Source of the DNA: Leifsonia soli
GTDB taxonomy: Bacteria > Actinomycetota > Actinomycetes > Actinomycetales > Microbacteriaceae
Assembly: GCF_013408745.1 (NCBI RefSeq)
Contig: NZ_JACCBJ010000001.1
Span: 2,604,001 to 2,668,000 of the forward strand
DNA: 64,000 nt
Reading direction: 5' to 3'
Shown: one piece after another, positions 18,301 to 26,203 of the stretch
How the letters are laid out: each line of letters opens with the position of its first letter
Position numbering within the stretch: the first letter of the stretch is position 1
Notes under the pieces: model-generated
What the model was told of the DNA's origin: nothing
Database searches by the model: none
Seen by the model: only the letters and a program-made list of their open reading frames with translations
Translations under genes and position numbers: made by a program

Positions 18301-19257
18301 GATGGAGCCGGACGCCAGCGCCACCTGATCGACAGGGAGCCGGTTGCCCGCGGAATCGAGCGTCGGCGGGTTCGCCGGAGAGTAGTCGATCCCCGTGATC
18401 GTCATCTGGAACGTGTTCGCCCCGGTCTGCGTGATGGTGCAGGTTCCGGCCGGAACGGTGAGCTGAGTCGCCGGGTGTGTTCCTCCGGACCAGGGGTGGC
18501 CGTCCGCGGCGCCGGGACCGGTGAACGGGGAGCATGCCTTCGCGTCGACGGAGACTGCCGAACCCTGCGGCGAAGCGATGTTGAGGTTGTAGGTGATCGA
18601 CTGCGGGCCGGCCTCGCTTCCGAGAGCCTTGCTCAGCGTCCACTCGTAGTCGACCAGGAAGCCGCCGGCGCCGGACGAGAAGTTCGGCGAACCGACACCC
18701 CAACGGATGTCCATCCCGAACGCGTTGGTGATGGCGATCGGGCTCAGCGCCGCGGTCGCCCCGCCGATGCTGCCGTCCGCGGTGATCTGGTCGCCGGTGG
18801 CGCCGTCTGCGACGATCGGCGCCTGCAGCACTACGGCGGTGCCCTGGTCGCGCGTCCCGAGGTTGCAGACGAGGGTGTGGCCGTCGGCGGAGATGCTCGA
18901 GGCCGGGGTGACACCGGTGGTGAGGCACAGCGAGGGAAGGGCCGTGTACCGGCCGCTCTGCGCGGCGATCGTGACCGTCACGTTGTCCACCGGGCCGTTG
19001 GACGGCGCCTCGGCGTCATCGTTGACGTTGATGCGCCAGACGCCGGTGACCACGTCGCCGCTCTTGACGGTCGTCGGGGTTCCCGGTGCCCATGCGGCCT
19101 CGATCTGATAGACCGGCGCGGCCATGGCGGGCGCTCCGACAAGGGCGGCGGCGAGCGCCAGAGTTCCGGCGACCAGCGCGGCCAGCCAGCGCCACGGCGA
19201 GGCCAGCGCGATTCTTCCGTCGCGGCGGCGGCCGCGCCCATCCTGGTGTGCAGACAC
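15373..19257 (-). CDS. Large DUF11-repeat cell-surface protein with LAxTG-type sorting signal
   Basis: About 1,294 residues. A Sec signal peptide (hydrophobic WLAALVAGTLALAAALVGAP, cleavage near APAMAAP) is followed by a long unique N-terminal region and at least four beta-sandwich DUF11-like modules (for example KSADRSVVSPGDPAVYTLTY, VVKTADPAPGTVVHSGD, FAKTSDPASGHAVKAGD). The C-terminus has LASTGS, a hydrophobic helix and RRRR, a sorting signal of the LAxTG form used by class E sortases. It should be covalently wall-anchored; adhesion or spacing is inferred. I chose the GTG at 19257 (AGGGG site 8 nt upstream); ATG codons at 19284 and 19326 give longer forms without a ribosome site. No partner gene is adjacent. 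Confidence 0.85.
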   Translation of the reverse strand: MSAHQDGRGRRRDGRIALASPWRWLAALVAGTLALAAALVGAPAMAAPVYQIEAAWAPGTPTTVKSGDVVTGVWRINVNDDAEAPSNGPVDNVTVTIAAQSGRYTALPSLCLTTGVTPASSISADGHTLVCNLGTRDQGTAVVLQAPIVADGATGDQITADGSIGGATAALSPIAITNAFGMDIRWGVGSPNFSSGAGGFLVDYEWTLSKALGSEAGPQSITYNLNIASPQGSAVSVDAKACSPFTGPGAADGHPWSGGTHPATQLTVPAGTCTITQTGANTFQMTITGIDYSPANPPTLDSAGNRLPVDQVALASGSIWIRVNTAASGSVVLNSNAPTYTSVTGQTAQDDPSNNAESKAWTTPGLYSSGWGRGYTNSGGTQWDDTYRVSAGTTVGQYMDSGMQLHTDRPDDRIVGMCSALDTRYVTYAGWGWAQPVTDNTIGATAEYYVGNDPTVDPTSASYDPNAFDCGSTGGWTTVQPTDLTTVKAMRITATQGQFEQLSAQSNVTAVVYQKINANVPAGTDIWSFFSGVVDVPLNNWWNGTGCITPTAGSRYPCTTGFRDVLRVVTATPAIAKSADRSVVSPGDPAVYTLTYSANGAGAIPATVDGYQLVDTLPAGVTYVAGTASPEPAVSTNGSGQQVLTWTLNGVTTNADHALTYQAVADSTVTPGSALVNSITASYGGISKAATAQVTVATDGYTTVVKTADAPFIPNVNGDGTGTGSWTVTVKSYDPITQPFTDTIDILPYNGDGRGTAFSGSYTLTSVNAPLGATVYYTTADPTTLSDDPSSAQNGAAPGDPTGNTAGWSTTMPANPTAIRVIGGSLAPGATQQFGVHITTDGVKGGDTLVNRAQSIAGHTALVMRTSAALSVANFYSASILKEVQAADGTWHDANNAVDYPAFHYGDTVHYRVTVTNTGQGTLTNVDVADDKSPTAGAFHIASLAPGASESHEYQLVLDETLPGGAFVNTACATADTPADSGVAPTIPCDPAGIDIAGYSVVKTADPAPGTVVHSGDVIHYTVTVTQRGPVPAAASFTDDLAQVADDATYNGDIAADAGTATVTGTSIAWSGTLGVGAVATVTYSVTVKDARSIGDGRLDNVVTSAGCASASDCETLHEYGNYTFAKTSDPASGHAVKAGDRITYTLTIAQSGAAPAKGTVVDDLSKVLDDATWAGDQKATSGTVTRTGTTLTWTGDLAVGQVVTVTYSVLVTGNGDKRIANVVTSPDNDAVCVPAPDQNPDCATSHRVDDPAGTAGLASTGSTIGWGVGGLGGILLAAGGVLLLLRRRRIRTT

Positions 19258-19456
19258 AGCAGTATCCCCTTCGTCCTGCGTCATGGAGCGGCGGTGCACC
19301 ACCGAGACCGGTGCCCGCCGCGCCACACGCTAGCTGCGCGCGAATCGGCCTCGACCGGATTTCACCCCGCTTTCACCCGCAGTCCGACCAGATGACCCCC
19401 GAAGGAGGGACACGCTCCGTCTCCCCGATGTCCGCGGTGTCAGCGGTTCAGAGACG

Positions 19457-20008
19457 TCAGCGGTGCAGCGGCGGCAGCGAATGGAGCGGCGCCCCGAGGA
19501 GGGACGCCCCCCACAGCGCAGCGGCGACCGTGACGACGAAGCACAGCCAGAACACGGCGGCGACGGCACGGCCCCGCGACGCCCGGCGGAGGACCGACAG
19601 GACGAGGAATCCCGCGACGGCTCCCGACGTGTTGAGGATGACATCCGTGACGTCCGAGCTCCCGGACGCGAGCACGTACTGGAGGCCCTCGAGGATGCAG
19701 CTGGCCAGCGCCGCCAGCCCGGCGACCGGGCCGACGCGCCAGCGCGGCGCGAGCACACCGAGATAGACGCCGAACGGCACGAACAGCGCAACGTTCGCCA
19801 GCATCTCGGAGAGCCGGTTGGCCCCGAACCCCTCACTCGCGACGAACGGCACCAGTTTCACGGCGCGCACGCCCTCGCCGCTGAGGTCGGGCACGTGGAA
19901 CTTCCACAGCACGGCCCACACCAGCAAGACCAGGTACACGCCGAACAGCACGGCCGGAAGGGTGCGCGGCGCTGTGCGCGTGGGTCGGAGGGAGAGGGAT
20001 GCGGTCAC
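19457..20008 (-). CDS. VanZ-family membrane protein
   Basis: A 183-residue membrane protein with about five helices and the VanZ pattern: VKLVPF near residue 55, NRLSEMLANVALFVPFGVYLG, and EGLQYVLASGSSDVTDVILNTSGA. VanZ relatives are linked to teicoplanin resistance and envelope functions, but the biochemical role is not known. The GTG start at 20008 lies 7 nt after TAGCGT, suggesting a leaderless transcript. It stands alone downstream of the SnoaL-like gene (56-bp gap). Confidence 0.8.
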   Translation of the reverse strand: MTASLSLRPTRTAPRTLPAVLFGVYLVLLVWAVLWKFHVPDLSGEGVRAVKLVPFVASEGFGANRLSEMLANVALFVPFGVYLGVLAPRWRVGPVAGLAALASCILEGLQYVLASGSSDVTDVILNTSGAVAGFLVLSVLRRASRGRAVAAVFWLCFVVTVAAALWGASLLGAPLHSLPPLHR

Positions 20009-20064
20009 CTTCTCGACGCTAGGTGTCGCGCGCCCGACGCGAATCAGCCGCAGGTCGCGACGGC

Positions 20065-20493
20065 CTACGACCTGCGGAGGATCGCCGCGCCGTCAACGGG
20101 CAGCACGGTGTTGCCGCGTCGCAGCGCGGTCGCGCCGAGTCGCACCCAGACGAGACTGACCAGACCGGCGGTCACATCGACGGCGATCGTGGCGGTCGGA
20201 CGCCCGTCGCGCGAGAGCAGGAGGCCGGGACGCCCGTTGACCGGACTCTCGACCACCTCCCGTCCGCGCTGGGCGCCGAGGCCGTAGGCGAGCAGGAGCG
20301 CTGCGTCCTCCACCCCGCGCACCACGCGGATCCGCGTGCGGTCCTGCTCCCCCGCATCCACGACGACCGCGACATCCGGGGCGAGCAGGCGGCGCAGCCG
20401 CCGTGCGTCGCGAGCGGCCGTGGCTGCCCGCAGCTCGCCGACGAGCTGACGCCTGCGGGTGAGCACCGAGGGCAGCCACGCTGTCATCGACAT
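20065..20493 (-). CDS. SnoaL-like (NTF2-fold) protein related to the ECF41 C-terminal domain
   Basis: A 142-residue protein with the NTF2/SnoaL layout: helical start (RRRQLVGELRAATAARDARRL), LAPDVAVVVDAG, then SPVNGRPGLLLSRDGRPTATIAVDV. It is clearly related to the proteins at 27806-28216 and to the C-terminal half of the ECF41 sigma factor at 23870-24760 (NGRPGLL/NGRSGLV/NGAPAAVLVR blocks). Catalysis is not evident. The ATG at 20493 follows AAAGG. It lies downstream of an NmrA-like gene on the same strand with a 143-bp gap that holds a hairpin. Confidence 0.7.
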   Translation of the reverse strand: MSMTAWLPSVLTRRRQLVGELRAATAARDARRLRRLLAPDVAVVVDAGEQDRTRIRVVRGVEDAALLLAYGLGAQRGREVVESPVNGRPGLLLSRDGRPTATIAVDVTAGLVSLVWVRLGATALRRGNTVLPVDGAAILRRS

Positions 20494-20631
20494 AGGAGCG
20501 CCTTTCTCGTCGAAGTGCGAAGGTCCGGCGGCGGGAGGGACCAGCCGTGGTCTGCTTGGCGCATGCCCCGGGGAGTGGGCCGCCTGAAACCCGGTGTTCC
20601 CGCTCTTACCTCACGGCTCGGCCGGACCGGA

Positions 20632-20658
20632 CCAGGTCACCGCGACGCGGCGACCTGG
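20632..20658 (-). terminator. Hairpin at the 3' end of the NmrA-like gene
   Basis: CCAGGTC (20632-20638) pairs with GACCTGG (20652-20658), with an inner CCGCG/CGCGG pairing and one mismatch. It overlaps the last codons and stop of the gene and may end the transcript before the SnoaL-like gene. Confidence 0.45.
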
Positions 20659-21395
20659 GCGTCCAGCCAGTCGGCGAACGTGGTGGCGAAGACCTCCGCG
20701 TCCGGCCCGGGCACGAGCTCGCGGTCGCTCAGGTGGGCGCCGAAGTAGCGCGCATCGGGGTCCTCGACGACCTGACGCGCGTCGCCGCGCGCGGCCAGGC
20801 CGCGAGCGATCAGCTCGGTCAGCCGGAACTCCTCGGGACCGCTCACCTCGAGCACTCCTCCGAGGGGAGAGCCGGCCGCGGTGCGGGCGACGGCCGTTGC
20901 GACATCCTCGGCCGCGATCGGCGCGATGACGACAGGTGCGAGGCGCACCGTGTCCCCCTCGGTCGCTGCGTCCGCGATCGACTTCACGAACTCGAAGAAC
21001 TGCGTGGCATGCACGAGGGAGAACGGGATGCCGGACTCGCGGATGAGCAGCTCCTGAGCCACCTTCGCGCGCATGTACCCGCTGTCCGTCATCCGCTCGG
21101 TGCCGACGACCGAGAGGGCGACGTGGTGTCGCACCCCGGCCTTCCTCTCGGCCGCGATGAGGGTGTTCGTGGACGTGGTGAAGAAGTCCATCACCGCGTC
21201 GTCCGCGAAGGACGGCGAGTTGGAGACGTCGACGACGACGTCCGCTCCGGCGAGCGCCGCATCCACCCCCTCGCCGGTGAGCGTGTTCACGCCCGAGTTC
21301 GGGGAGGCGGCGATCGCCTCGTGCCCGTGGGCGGCCAGCAGGGCGACCACCTTCGAACCGATCAGGCCGGTCCCGCCGATGACGACGATCTTCAT
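20637..21395 (-). CDS. NmrA-like NAD(P)-binding oxidoreductase/epimerase, copy 1
   Basis: A 252-residue atypical SDR. The dinucleotide-binding loop is GGTGLIG at residues 7-13, followed by the family's HHVALSVVG and YMRAKVAQE (Tyr-xxx-Lys-like YMRAK) segments and FSLVHATQFFEF. It is a close paralogue of the gene at 23099-23860, with long identical blocks, so a local duplication is likely. The start at 21395 has GAGGAGA in front and begins at the Rossmann strand. An ECF41-type promoter (21452-21482) drives it. ECF41 sigma factors are typically linked to carboxymuconolactone decarboxylases, oxidoreductases or epimerases of this kind. Substrate unknown. Confidence 0.82.
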   Translation of the reverse strand: MKIVVIGGTGLIGSKVVALLAAHGHEAIAASPNSGVNTLTGEGVDAALAGADVVVDVSNSPSFADDAVMDFFTTSTNTLIAAERKAGVRHHVALSVVGTERMTDSGYMRAKVAQELLIRESGIPFSLVHATQFFEFVKSIADAATEGDTVRLAPVVIAPIAAEDVATAVARTAAGSPLGGVLEVSGPEEFRLTELIARGLAARGDARQVVEDPDARYFGAHLSDRELVPGPDAEVFATTFADWLDAQVAASR

Positions 21396-21451
21396 GTCCG
21401 TGTCTCCTCGAATCCTGTATCCGACGGCGGTCGTGCACCGCCCGTCACCCA

Positions 21452-21482
21452 CTACGACCGGGAAGGACGCGCGGATGTGACA
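21452..21482 (-). promoter_or_regulatory. ECF41-type promoter A, upstream of NmrA-like copy 1
   Basis: On the minus strand TGTCACA (21482-21476), 16 nt, then GGTCGTAG (21459-21452), about 55 nt before the start codon. It is one of five sites of this form in the window and is back to back with promoter B. Confidence 0.75.
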
Positions 21483-21502
21483 GGTCGCGGAATCCGGGCA
21501 CC

Positions 21503-21530
21503 CGTCACAGATCGGCGCTGCGATCGGTCA
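21503..21530 (+). promoter_or_regulatory. ECF41-type promoter B, upstream of the DHA2 exporter
   Basis: CGTCACA (21503-21509), 16-nt spacer, GGTCA (21526-21530). One mismatch to the TGTCACA box of the other sites. Its -35 box is 20 bp from that of promoter A on the other strand. Confidence 0.65.
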
Positions 21531-21555
21531 GAGCGGGAGCCGGGACCTCCCCGGG

Positions 21556-21597
21556 GACGACGAGGAATGGACGACGAGGAATGGACGACGACGAATG
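21556..21597 (+). repeat. Three tandem 14-bp repeats covering the start of the exporter gene
   Basis: GACGACGAGGAATG is repeated at 21556, 21570 and (one mismatch) 21584, each copy ending in ATG. Since 14 is not a multiple of three the three ATGs are in different frames; only the last, at 21595, opens the exporter frame. Confidence 0.9.
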
Positions 21598-23007
21598 ACC
21601 GGATGGATGACGGTGCAGCAGCGGACGGTACTGGCGGTGGCCGTCCTGGCGACCTTCATCGCCTTCCTCGACGGCAGCGTGGTGACGGTGGCCCTCCCCG
21701 CGATCGGCCGGGAGCTGGGCGGCGGGCTCGCCGTCCAGCAGTGGGTGGTGGATGCGTACCTCCTGACCCTCGGATCGGTCATCCTGCTCGCCGGGTCGCT
21801 CTCCGACCTGTTCGGGCGCCGACGGGTGCTGCTCTGGGGTCTCGCCGGCTTCGCCGTCGCCTCGGCGCTGTGCGCTCTCGCACCGACCGCCGGCATCCTC
21901 GTGCTCGCCCGTGGGCTCCAGGGCGTCGCCGGAGCACTGCTCGTGCCGAGTTCCCTCGCGCTGATCCTCGGCGCGTTCAGCGGAGCGGGCCGGCCGCGGG
22001 CGATCGGCGTCTGGACGGCCATCACCTCCCTCGCCAGCATCGCAGGGCCGGTGCTCGGCGGCGTGCTGGTCGACGCCCTGTCGTGGCGGTGGGTGTTCGC
22101 CGTCAACCTCCTCCCGATCGCGGTCGCGCTGCTGCTCGTGCGGGCGCTCCCGCGGGACGCGGTGCCGAGCACCCGCGCCCGCGTCGACGGCATCGGGGCT
22201 GGTCTCGGCGTGCTCGGACTCGGGCTTCCCGTGTTCGCGCTGATCGAGCATCCCCGGTTCGGATGGGGCTCGCCCCTGATCGCCGGATCGATCGTGATCG
22301 GCGCGGTGGCGCTCGTGGCCTTCGTGATCCGCGAACGCCGGGCCGCGCACCCGATGCTGCCGCTCGGGATCTTCCGCGCACGCGACTTCACCGTCGGCAA
22401 CGTGGCGACAGCATTCATCTACGGCGGGGTCGCCGTCGGCACGTTCGCGCTCGCGCTGTTCCTGCAGCAGGAGGCCGGGTACAGCGCGACCCTGGCCGGG
22501 TTCGCCCTGGTGCCGTCGAGCATCGTGCTGATCGCCCTCTCGGCGTACTTCGGCCGCCTCAGCGGACGGGTCGGACCCCGGGTGATGATGACGGTCGGGC
22601 CGGTGATCGCCGGAGGCGGTTTCGCCCTCATGCTCCGGATCTCCCGGGAGGCCGACTACCTGACCGAGGTGCTGCCCGCCGTTGTGGTCTTCGGGCTGGG
22701 CATGGCCATCACGGTCGCCCCGCTGACGGCGACCATCCTGGGCGCGGTCGACCCGGCACGGTCCGGGATCGCGTCGGCCGTCAACAACGCGGTGTCCCGC
22801 GTCGCCGGCCTCGTCGCGGTCGCACTGGCCGGCTCGGCAGGGGCGACGATGTCGGCGGTCGCGGGGTTCCACGAGCTCGCCGGCGCAGCGGCCGTCGCCC
22901 TCGCGGCGGGCGGGATCATCTCGGCCGTCGGCATCCGGAACCCGCGCGGGGTCGGCGGCGACGCGGCCGAGACGGAGGTGTCGGGGCACCACGCCCTGCT
23001 CCGCTGA
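21595..23007 (+). CDS. MFS drug exporter, DHA2 (EmrB/QacA) type
   Basis: A 470-residue protein with about 14 membrane segments. Motif A-like GSLSDLFGRRRVLLWG after helix 2, LDGSVVTVALPAIG at helix 1 and QWVVDAYLLTLGS in helix 2 are typical of DHA2 exporters. It would expel hydrophobic or cationic compounds by proton exchange. Transcription from the ECF41-type site at 21503 would tie it to the same stress response as the flanking NmrA-like genes. The start is uncertain: ATG 21595 lies in the third copy of a 14-bp repeat, and ATG 21607 is a second in-frame choice; neither has a well-spaced ribosome site. Confidence 0.85.
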   Translation: MTGWMTVQQRTVLAVAVLATFIAFLDGSVVTVALPAIGRELGGGLAVQQWVVDAYLLTLGSVILLAGSLSDLFGRRRVLLWGLAGFAVASALCALAPTAGILVLARGLQGVAGALLVPSSLALILGAFSGAGRPRAIGVWTAITSLASIAGPVLGGVLVDALSWRWVFAVNLLPIAVALLLVRALPRDAVPSTRARVDGIGAGLGVLGLGLPVFALIEHPRFGWGSPLIAGSIVIGAVALVAFVIRERRAAHPMLPLGIFRARDFTVGNVATAFIYGGVAVGTFALALFLQQEAGYSATLAGFALVPSSIVLIALSAYFGRLSGRVGPRVMMTVGPVIAGGGFALMLRISREADYLTEVLPAVVVFGLGMAITVAPLTATILGAVDPARSGIASAVNNAVSRVAGLVAVALAGSAGATMSAVAGFHELAGAAAVALAAGGIISAVGIRNPRGVGGDAAETEVSGHHALLR

Positions 23008-23026
23008 CCGGGAATTCGCGCTCGGC

Positions 23027-23054
23027 TGTCACATCCGGGACCCGTCGCCGGTCA
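23027..23054 (+). promoter_or_regulatory. ECF41-type promoter C, upstream of NmrA-like copy 2 and the sigma gene
   Basis: TGTCACA (23027-23033), 16 nt, GGTCA (23050-23054); start codon 45 nt later. This would make the sigma factor gene autoregulated. Confidence 0.78.
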
Positions 23055-23098
23055 GAAGTGATGAGTGCGCGAAGAGACCGCGCAGAACGGAGCAGCAC

Positions 23099-23860
23099 AT
23101 GAAGATCGTCGTCATCGGCGGAACCGGCCTGATCGGCCGGGGCGTCGTCGCGCATCTGCAGGAGCAGGGCCACGAGGTGGTCGCTGCCTCGCCGTCGACC
23201 GGCGTGGACGCGGTCACCGGCACCGGCCTCGCCGCCGCCCTGGAGGGTGCGGATGTCGTCGTCGACACCCCCAACGCGCCCTCGTTCGAAGACGGCCCGG
23301 TGCACGAGTTCTTCGAGCGGTCCACGACCAACCTGGTCGCGGCCGAGAAGACCGCAGGGGTGCGCCACCACGTCGTGCTGTCCATCGTGGGGGCCGACCG
23401 CATGCCCGACATCGGCTACATGCGCGCGAAGCTGACGCAGGAGCGCATCGTGCGCGAGAGCGGCGTGCCGTTCACCATCCTCCGTGCGACGCAGTTCTTC
23501 GAGTTCATCGGCGCGCTCGCCGACGGGGCGACGCACGACGGCACCGCGACCCTGTCGGATGTGCTGATGCAGCCGATCGCGGCGGCGGACGTGTCGGCGG
23601 CCCTCGCGGAGGTCGCCGTCGCCGACCCGTCGAACGGGATCGTGGAGCTCGCCGGTCCGGAGCCCCTGCGGTTGGACGACCTCGCGCGCCGGCTGCTCTC
23701 CGCCTCGGGCGACCCGCGGACCGTCGTCACCGATCCGGACGCCGGGTACTTCGGCGGCCGCGTCGACGACCGCTCGCTCACTCCGGGCAACGACCCGGCG
23801 ATCACCGACCACCGGTACGGCGGGACGACGTTCTCCCGCTGGCTGGAGGAGCGCCGCTAG
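23099..23860 (+). CDS. NmrA-like NAD(P)-binding oxidoreductase/epimerase, copy 2
   Basis: A 253-residue paralogue of the 20637-21395 protein: same GGTGLIG loop, GVRHHVVLSIVGADRM, YMRAKLTQE and ATQFFEF. It probably acts on a small carbonyl or quinone substrate with NAD(P)H, but no substrate can be named. The ATG at 23099 follows GGAGC. Nine bases separate its stop from the ECF41 sigma gene, so the two form an operon behind promoter C. This pairing of an SDR-type enzyme with the sigma factor is the standard ECF41 arrangement. Confidence 0.85.
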   Translation: MKIVVIGGTGLIGRGVVAHLQEQGHEVVAASPSTGVDAVTGTGLAAALEGADVVVDTPNAPSFEDGPVHEFFERSTTNLVAAEKTAGVRHHVVLSIVGADRMPDIGYMRAKLTQERIVRESGVPFTILRATQFFEFIGALADGATHDGTATLSDVLMQPIAAADVSAALAEVAVADPSNGIVELAGPEPLRLDDLARRLLSASGDPRTVVTDPDAGYFGGRVDDRSLTPGNDPAITDHRYGGTTFSRWLEERR

Positions 23861-23869
23861 CATTCGACC

Positions 23870-24760
23870 ATGACGGGGGCAGCGGAGCAGGACGACCTCG
23901 ACACCGCCGCGGCGACGTTCGCGGCGGTGCGGCCGCGCCTGTTCGGCATCGCCTACCGGATGCTCGGGACCGTGGCGGACGCGGAGGACATCGTCCAGGA
24001 CACCTGGGAGCGCTGGCAGCGCACCGACCGCTCGGCCGTGCGCGAGCCGGCGGCGTTCCTGGCGACCGCGGCGACCCGGCTGGCGATCAACCACGCGCAG
24101 TCGGCGCGCGTGAAGCGCGAGACGTACATCGGGCCGTGGCTCCCCGAGCCCGTCGACACGAGTGCCGACCCGTCCCTCGGCGCCGAGCGCGGGGAGGCGC
24201 TGGAGTTCGCCGTGCTCGTCCTGCTCGAGAAGCTGACGCCGACCGAGCGCGCCGCGTACGTGCTGCGGGAGGCCTTCGACTATCCGTACGCGCAGATCGC
24301 GGAGATCATCCAGGGCTCCGAGGCCTCCGCGCGGCAGCTGGTCAGCCGCGCGCGGAAGCACCTCGCGGAGGAGCGGCACGTGCGCGAGGTCGACCACGCC
24401 CAGCAGAAGCGCATGCTGGAGGCCTTCCTCGAGGCCGCGCAGTCCGGCGACATCGCCGAGCTGGAGCGGATGTTCACGGCCGACATCGTCAGCTACTCCG
24501 ACGGGGGCGGGCTGGCTCGCGCGTCGCGCATCCCTGTCTTCACCCGGGAGACGGTGGCGAAGTACGTGCACGCGTTCTCCGGCCGGTTCTGGGACGGGAC
24601 CGTCCATCTCGTCGAGGCCAACGGCGCCCCGGCCGCCGTGCTGGTGCGCGGCGGCGCCGTCGTCGCCTTCGTCGCGCTGGACGTCACCGCCGACGGCATC
24701 CGCCGCCTGCAGTGGGTGCTCAACCCGCAGAAGCTGGAGCGCATCCCCGTCCCGGCGTGA
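23870..24760 (+). CDS. sigJ: ECF41-group RNA polymerase sigma factor (SigJ type)
   Basis: A 296-residue extracytoplasmic-function sigma factor with a C-terminal extension. Region 2 includes FGIAYRMLGTVADAEDIVQD, region 4 YPYAQIAEIIQGSEASARQL near 150. Between and after are the group hallmarks WLPEP (near 90) and DGGG (near 207) and a SnoaL-like domain of about 120 residues that in ECF41 proteins takes the place of an anti-sigma factor and both aids and restrains activity. No anti-sigma gene is present, as expected. It lies 9 bp after an NmrA-like gene. Besides promoter C, a TAGCAT box 6 nt before the ATG may give a second, leaderless message. Five candidate target promoters are seen in the window. 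Confidence 0.93.
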   Translation: MTGAAEQDDLDTAAATFAAVRPRLFGIAYRMLGTVADAEDIVQDTWERWQRTDRSAVREPAAFLATAATRLAINHAQSARVKRETYIGPWLPEPVDTSADPSLGAERGEALEFAVLVLLEKLTPTERAAYVLREAFDYPYAQIAEIIQGSEASARQLVSRARKHLAEERHVREVDHAQQKRMLEAFLEAAQSGDIAELERMFTADIVSYSDGGGLARASRIPVFTRETVAKYVHAFSGRFWDGTVHLVEANGAPAAVLVRGGAVVAFVALDVTADGIRRLQWVLNPQKLERIPVPA

Positions 24761-24784
24761 CGCACACCTCGATGTGCGCCCCGA

Positions 24785-24815
24785 TGTCACAGATCGGGGT
24801 GCTGTCCGGTCATAG
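24785..24815 (+). promoter_or_regulatory. ECF41-type promoter D, upstream of the NDH-2/cytochrome b genes
   Basis: TGTCACA (24785-24791), 16 nt, GGTCATAG (24808-24815), 40 nt before the ATG at 24855. It links the redox genes downstream to the sigma factor just upstream. Confidence 0.78.
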
Positions 24816-24854
24816 CGGGTGAAGGCACATTCATCGGCCGGACAGGAGGCACTC

Positions 24855-26203
24855 ATGCGCCGGATCCTCGTGGTGGGCGGCGGTTACGCCGGTTTCTACA
24901 CCGCATGGAAGCTCGAGAAGAGGCTGCGGAGGGACGAGGCCGAGATCGTCGTGATCGATCCCCGGCCGTACATGACGTACCAGCCGTTCCTCCCCGAGGT
25001 CGCAGCGGGGTCGATCGAGGCGCGGCACGCGGCCATCTCCCTCCGCAGCCACCTGAAGCGTGCGCGGCTCATCCACGCCGCGGTGACCCGGATCGATCAC
25101 GCATCGAAGACGGTTTCGGTGCTCCCGCAGGACGGCGAGCCGTTCGAGCTCGGCTACGACATCATCGTGGTCACCGCCGGCGCGGTCACCCGCACGTTCC
25201 CCATCCCCGGGATCACGGAGAACGCCATCGGCATGAAGCACGTCGAGGAGGCCGTCGCGATCCGCGACCGGCTGCTCGACGCCTTCGACCGCGCGTCGGT
25301 GCTGCCACCGGGACCGGAGCGCAGCCGCCTGCTCACGGTCGCCTTCGTCGGCGGCGGGTTCTCGGGCGTCGAGGGCTTCGGCGAGACCTCTCGCTGGCGA
25401 CCGCGCTGCTGAAGTCGTATCCCGAGCTGACCTTCTCCGACCTGTCGTTCCACCTGATCGAGGCGCGCGACCGCATCCTCCCCGAGGTCACCGACGAGCC
25501 GGGGCGCTGGGTGGTGCGTGCGCTGGAGCGCCGCGGGGCGCGCATCCATCTGGAGGGGCAGCTCGTCTCGGCCGAGGGCGGCCACCTGGTGCTCTCGACC
25601 GGTGAGGAGTTCGACGCGCACACCATCGTGTGGACAGCCGGGAACGGCGCCAACCCGGTCGTCGCGAACCACACCGACCTGCCGGTCACGGCGCGGGGAT
25701 CGGTCATGGTCCGCGCCGACCTGCGGGTGGGGACACCGGAGGCGGTCGTGCCGGACGCCTGGGCGGCCGGCGACGACGCGGCGGTGCCGGACCTGGCATC
25801 CCCGATCGACGGATCGATAACGGTGCCGAACGCGCAGCATGCCGTCCGGCAGGCCAAGCGACTGGCGAAGAACATCGTCGCGACCCTGCGCGGGGAGCAG
25901 CCGAAGGACTACGTGCACCACAGCCTCGGCGTCGTCGCGACGCTGGGCCTCGGCCGCGGCATCTTCCAGTGGCGCGGCATCGTCATCACCGGCTTCGTCG
26001 CCTGGGTGATGCACCGCGGCTATCACGTCCTCGCGATCCCGACGTGGGAGCGCAAGGTGCGCGTGCTCCTGGTCTGGGCGAGCGCCGCGCTCTTCGGGCG
26101 CGACATCGTCTCGCTGCTCTCGGTGCAGCACCCGCGACGGGCGTTCGTCGGGGGTGGGGTGCCCGAGCGGGATGCGCGAGAGCTCGCCGGGAGGGCCGCC
26201 TGA
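24855..26203 (+). pseudogene. ndh: Type II NADH dehydrogenase (NDH-2) gene, disrupted by a one-base frameshift
   Basis: The ATG at 24855 (GGAGG ahead) opens an FAD-dependent pyridine nucleotide-disulfide oxidoreductase: VVGGGYAGFYTAWKLEK, then VTAGAVTRTFPIPG and FVGGGFSGVEGFGE. At about 25383-25390 the frame breaks: GGCGAGACCTCTCGC reads into a stop at 25410, while the next frame continues perfectly with DLSLATALLKSYPEL, AAGDDAAVPDL and the membrane-associated C-terminus to 26203. Restoring one base after GAG gives a full protein of about 449 residues, the normal NDH-2 length. NDH-2 passes electrons from NADH to quinone without pumping protons. This is either a recent knock-out or a sequencing error; all the rest is intact, and the downstream gene overlaps its stop by one base. 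Confidence 0.85.

Noticed and set aside
15192..19395. Long plus-strand frames opposite the first DUF11 gene
   Set aside because: They mirror the codon bias of the real gene and show no domain or start signal.
20547..23102. An 851-codon plus-strand frame over the NmrA and exporter genes
   Set aside because: Product is low-complexity and Arg-rich; the true exporter frame at 21595 has full membrane topology and motifs.
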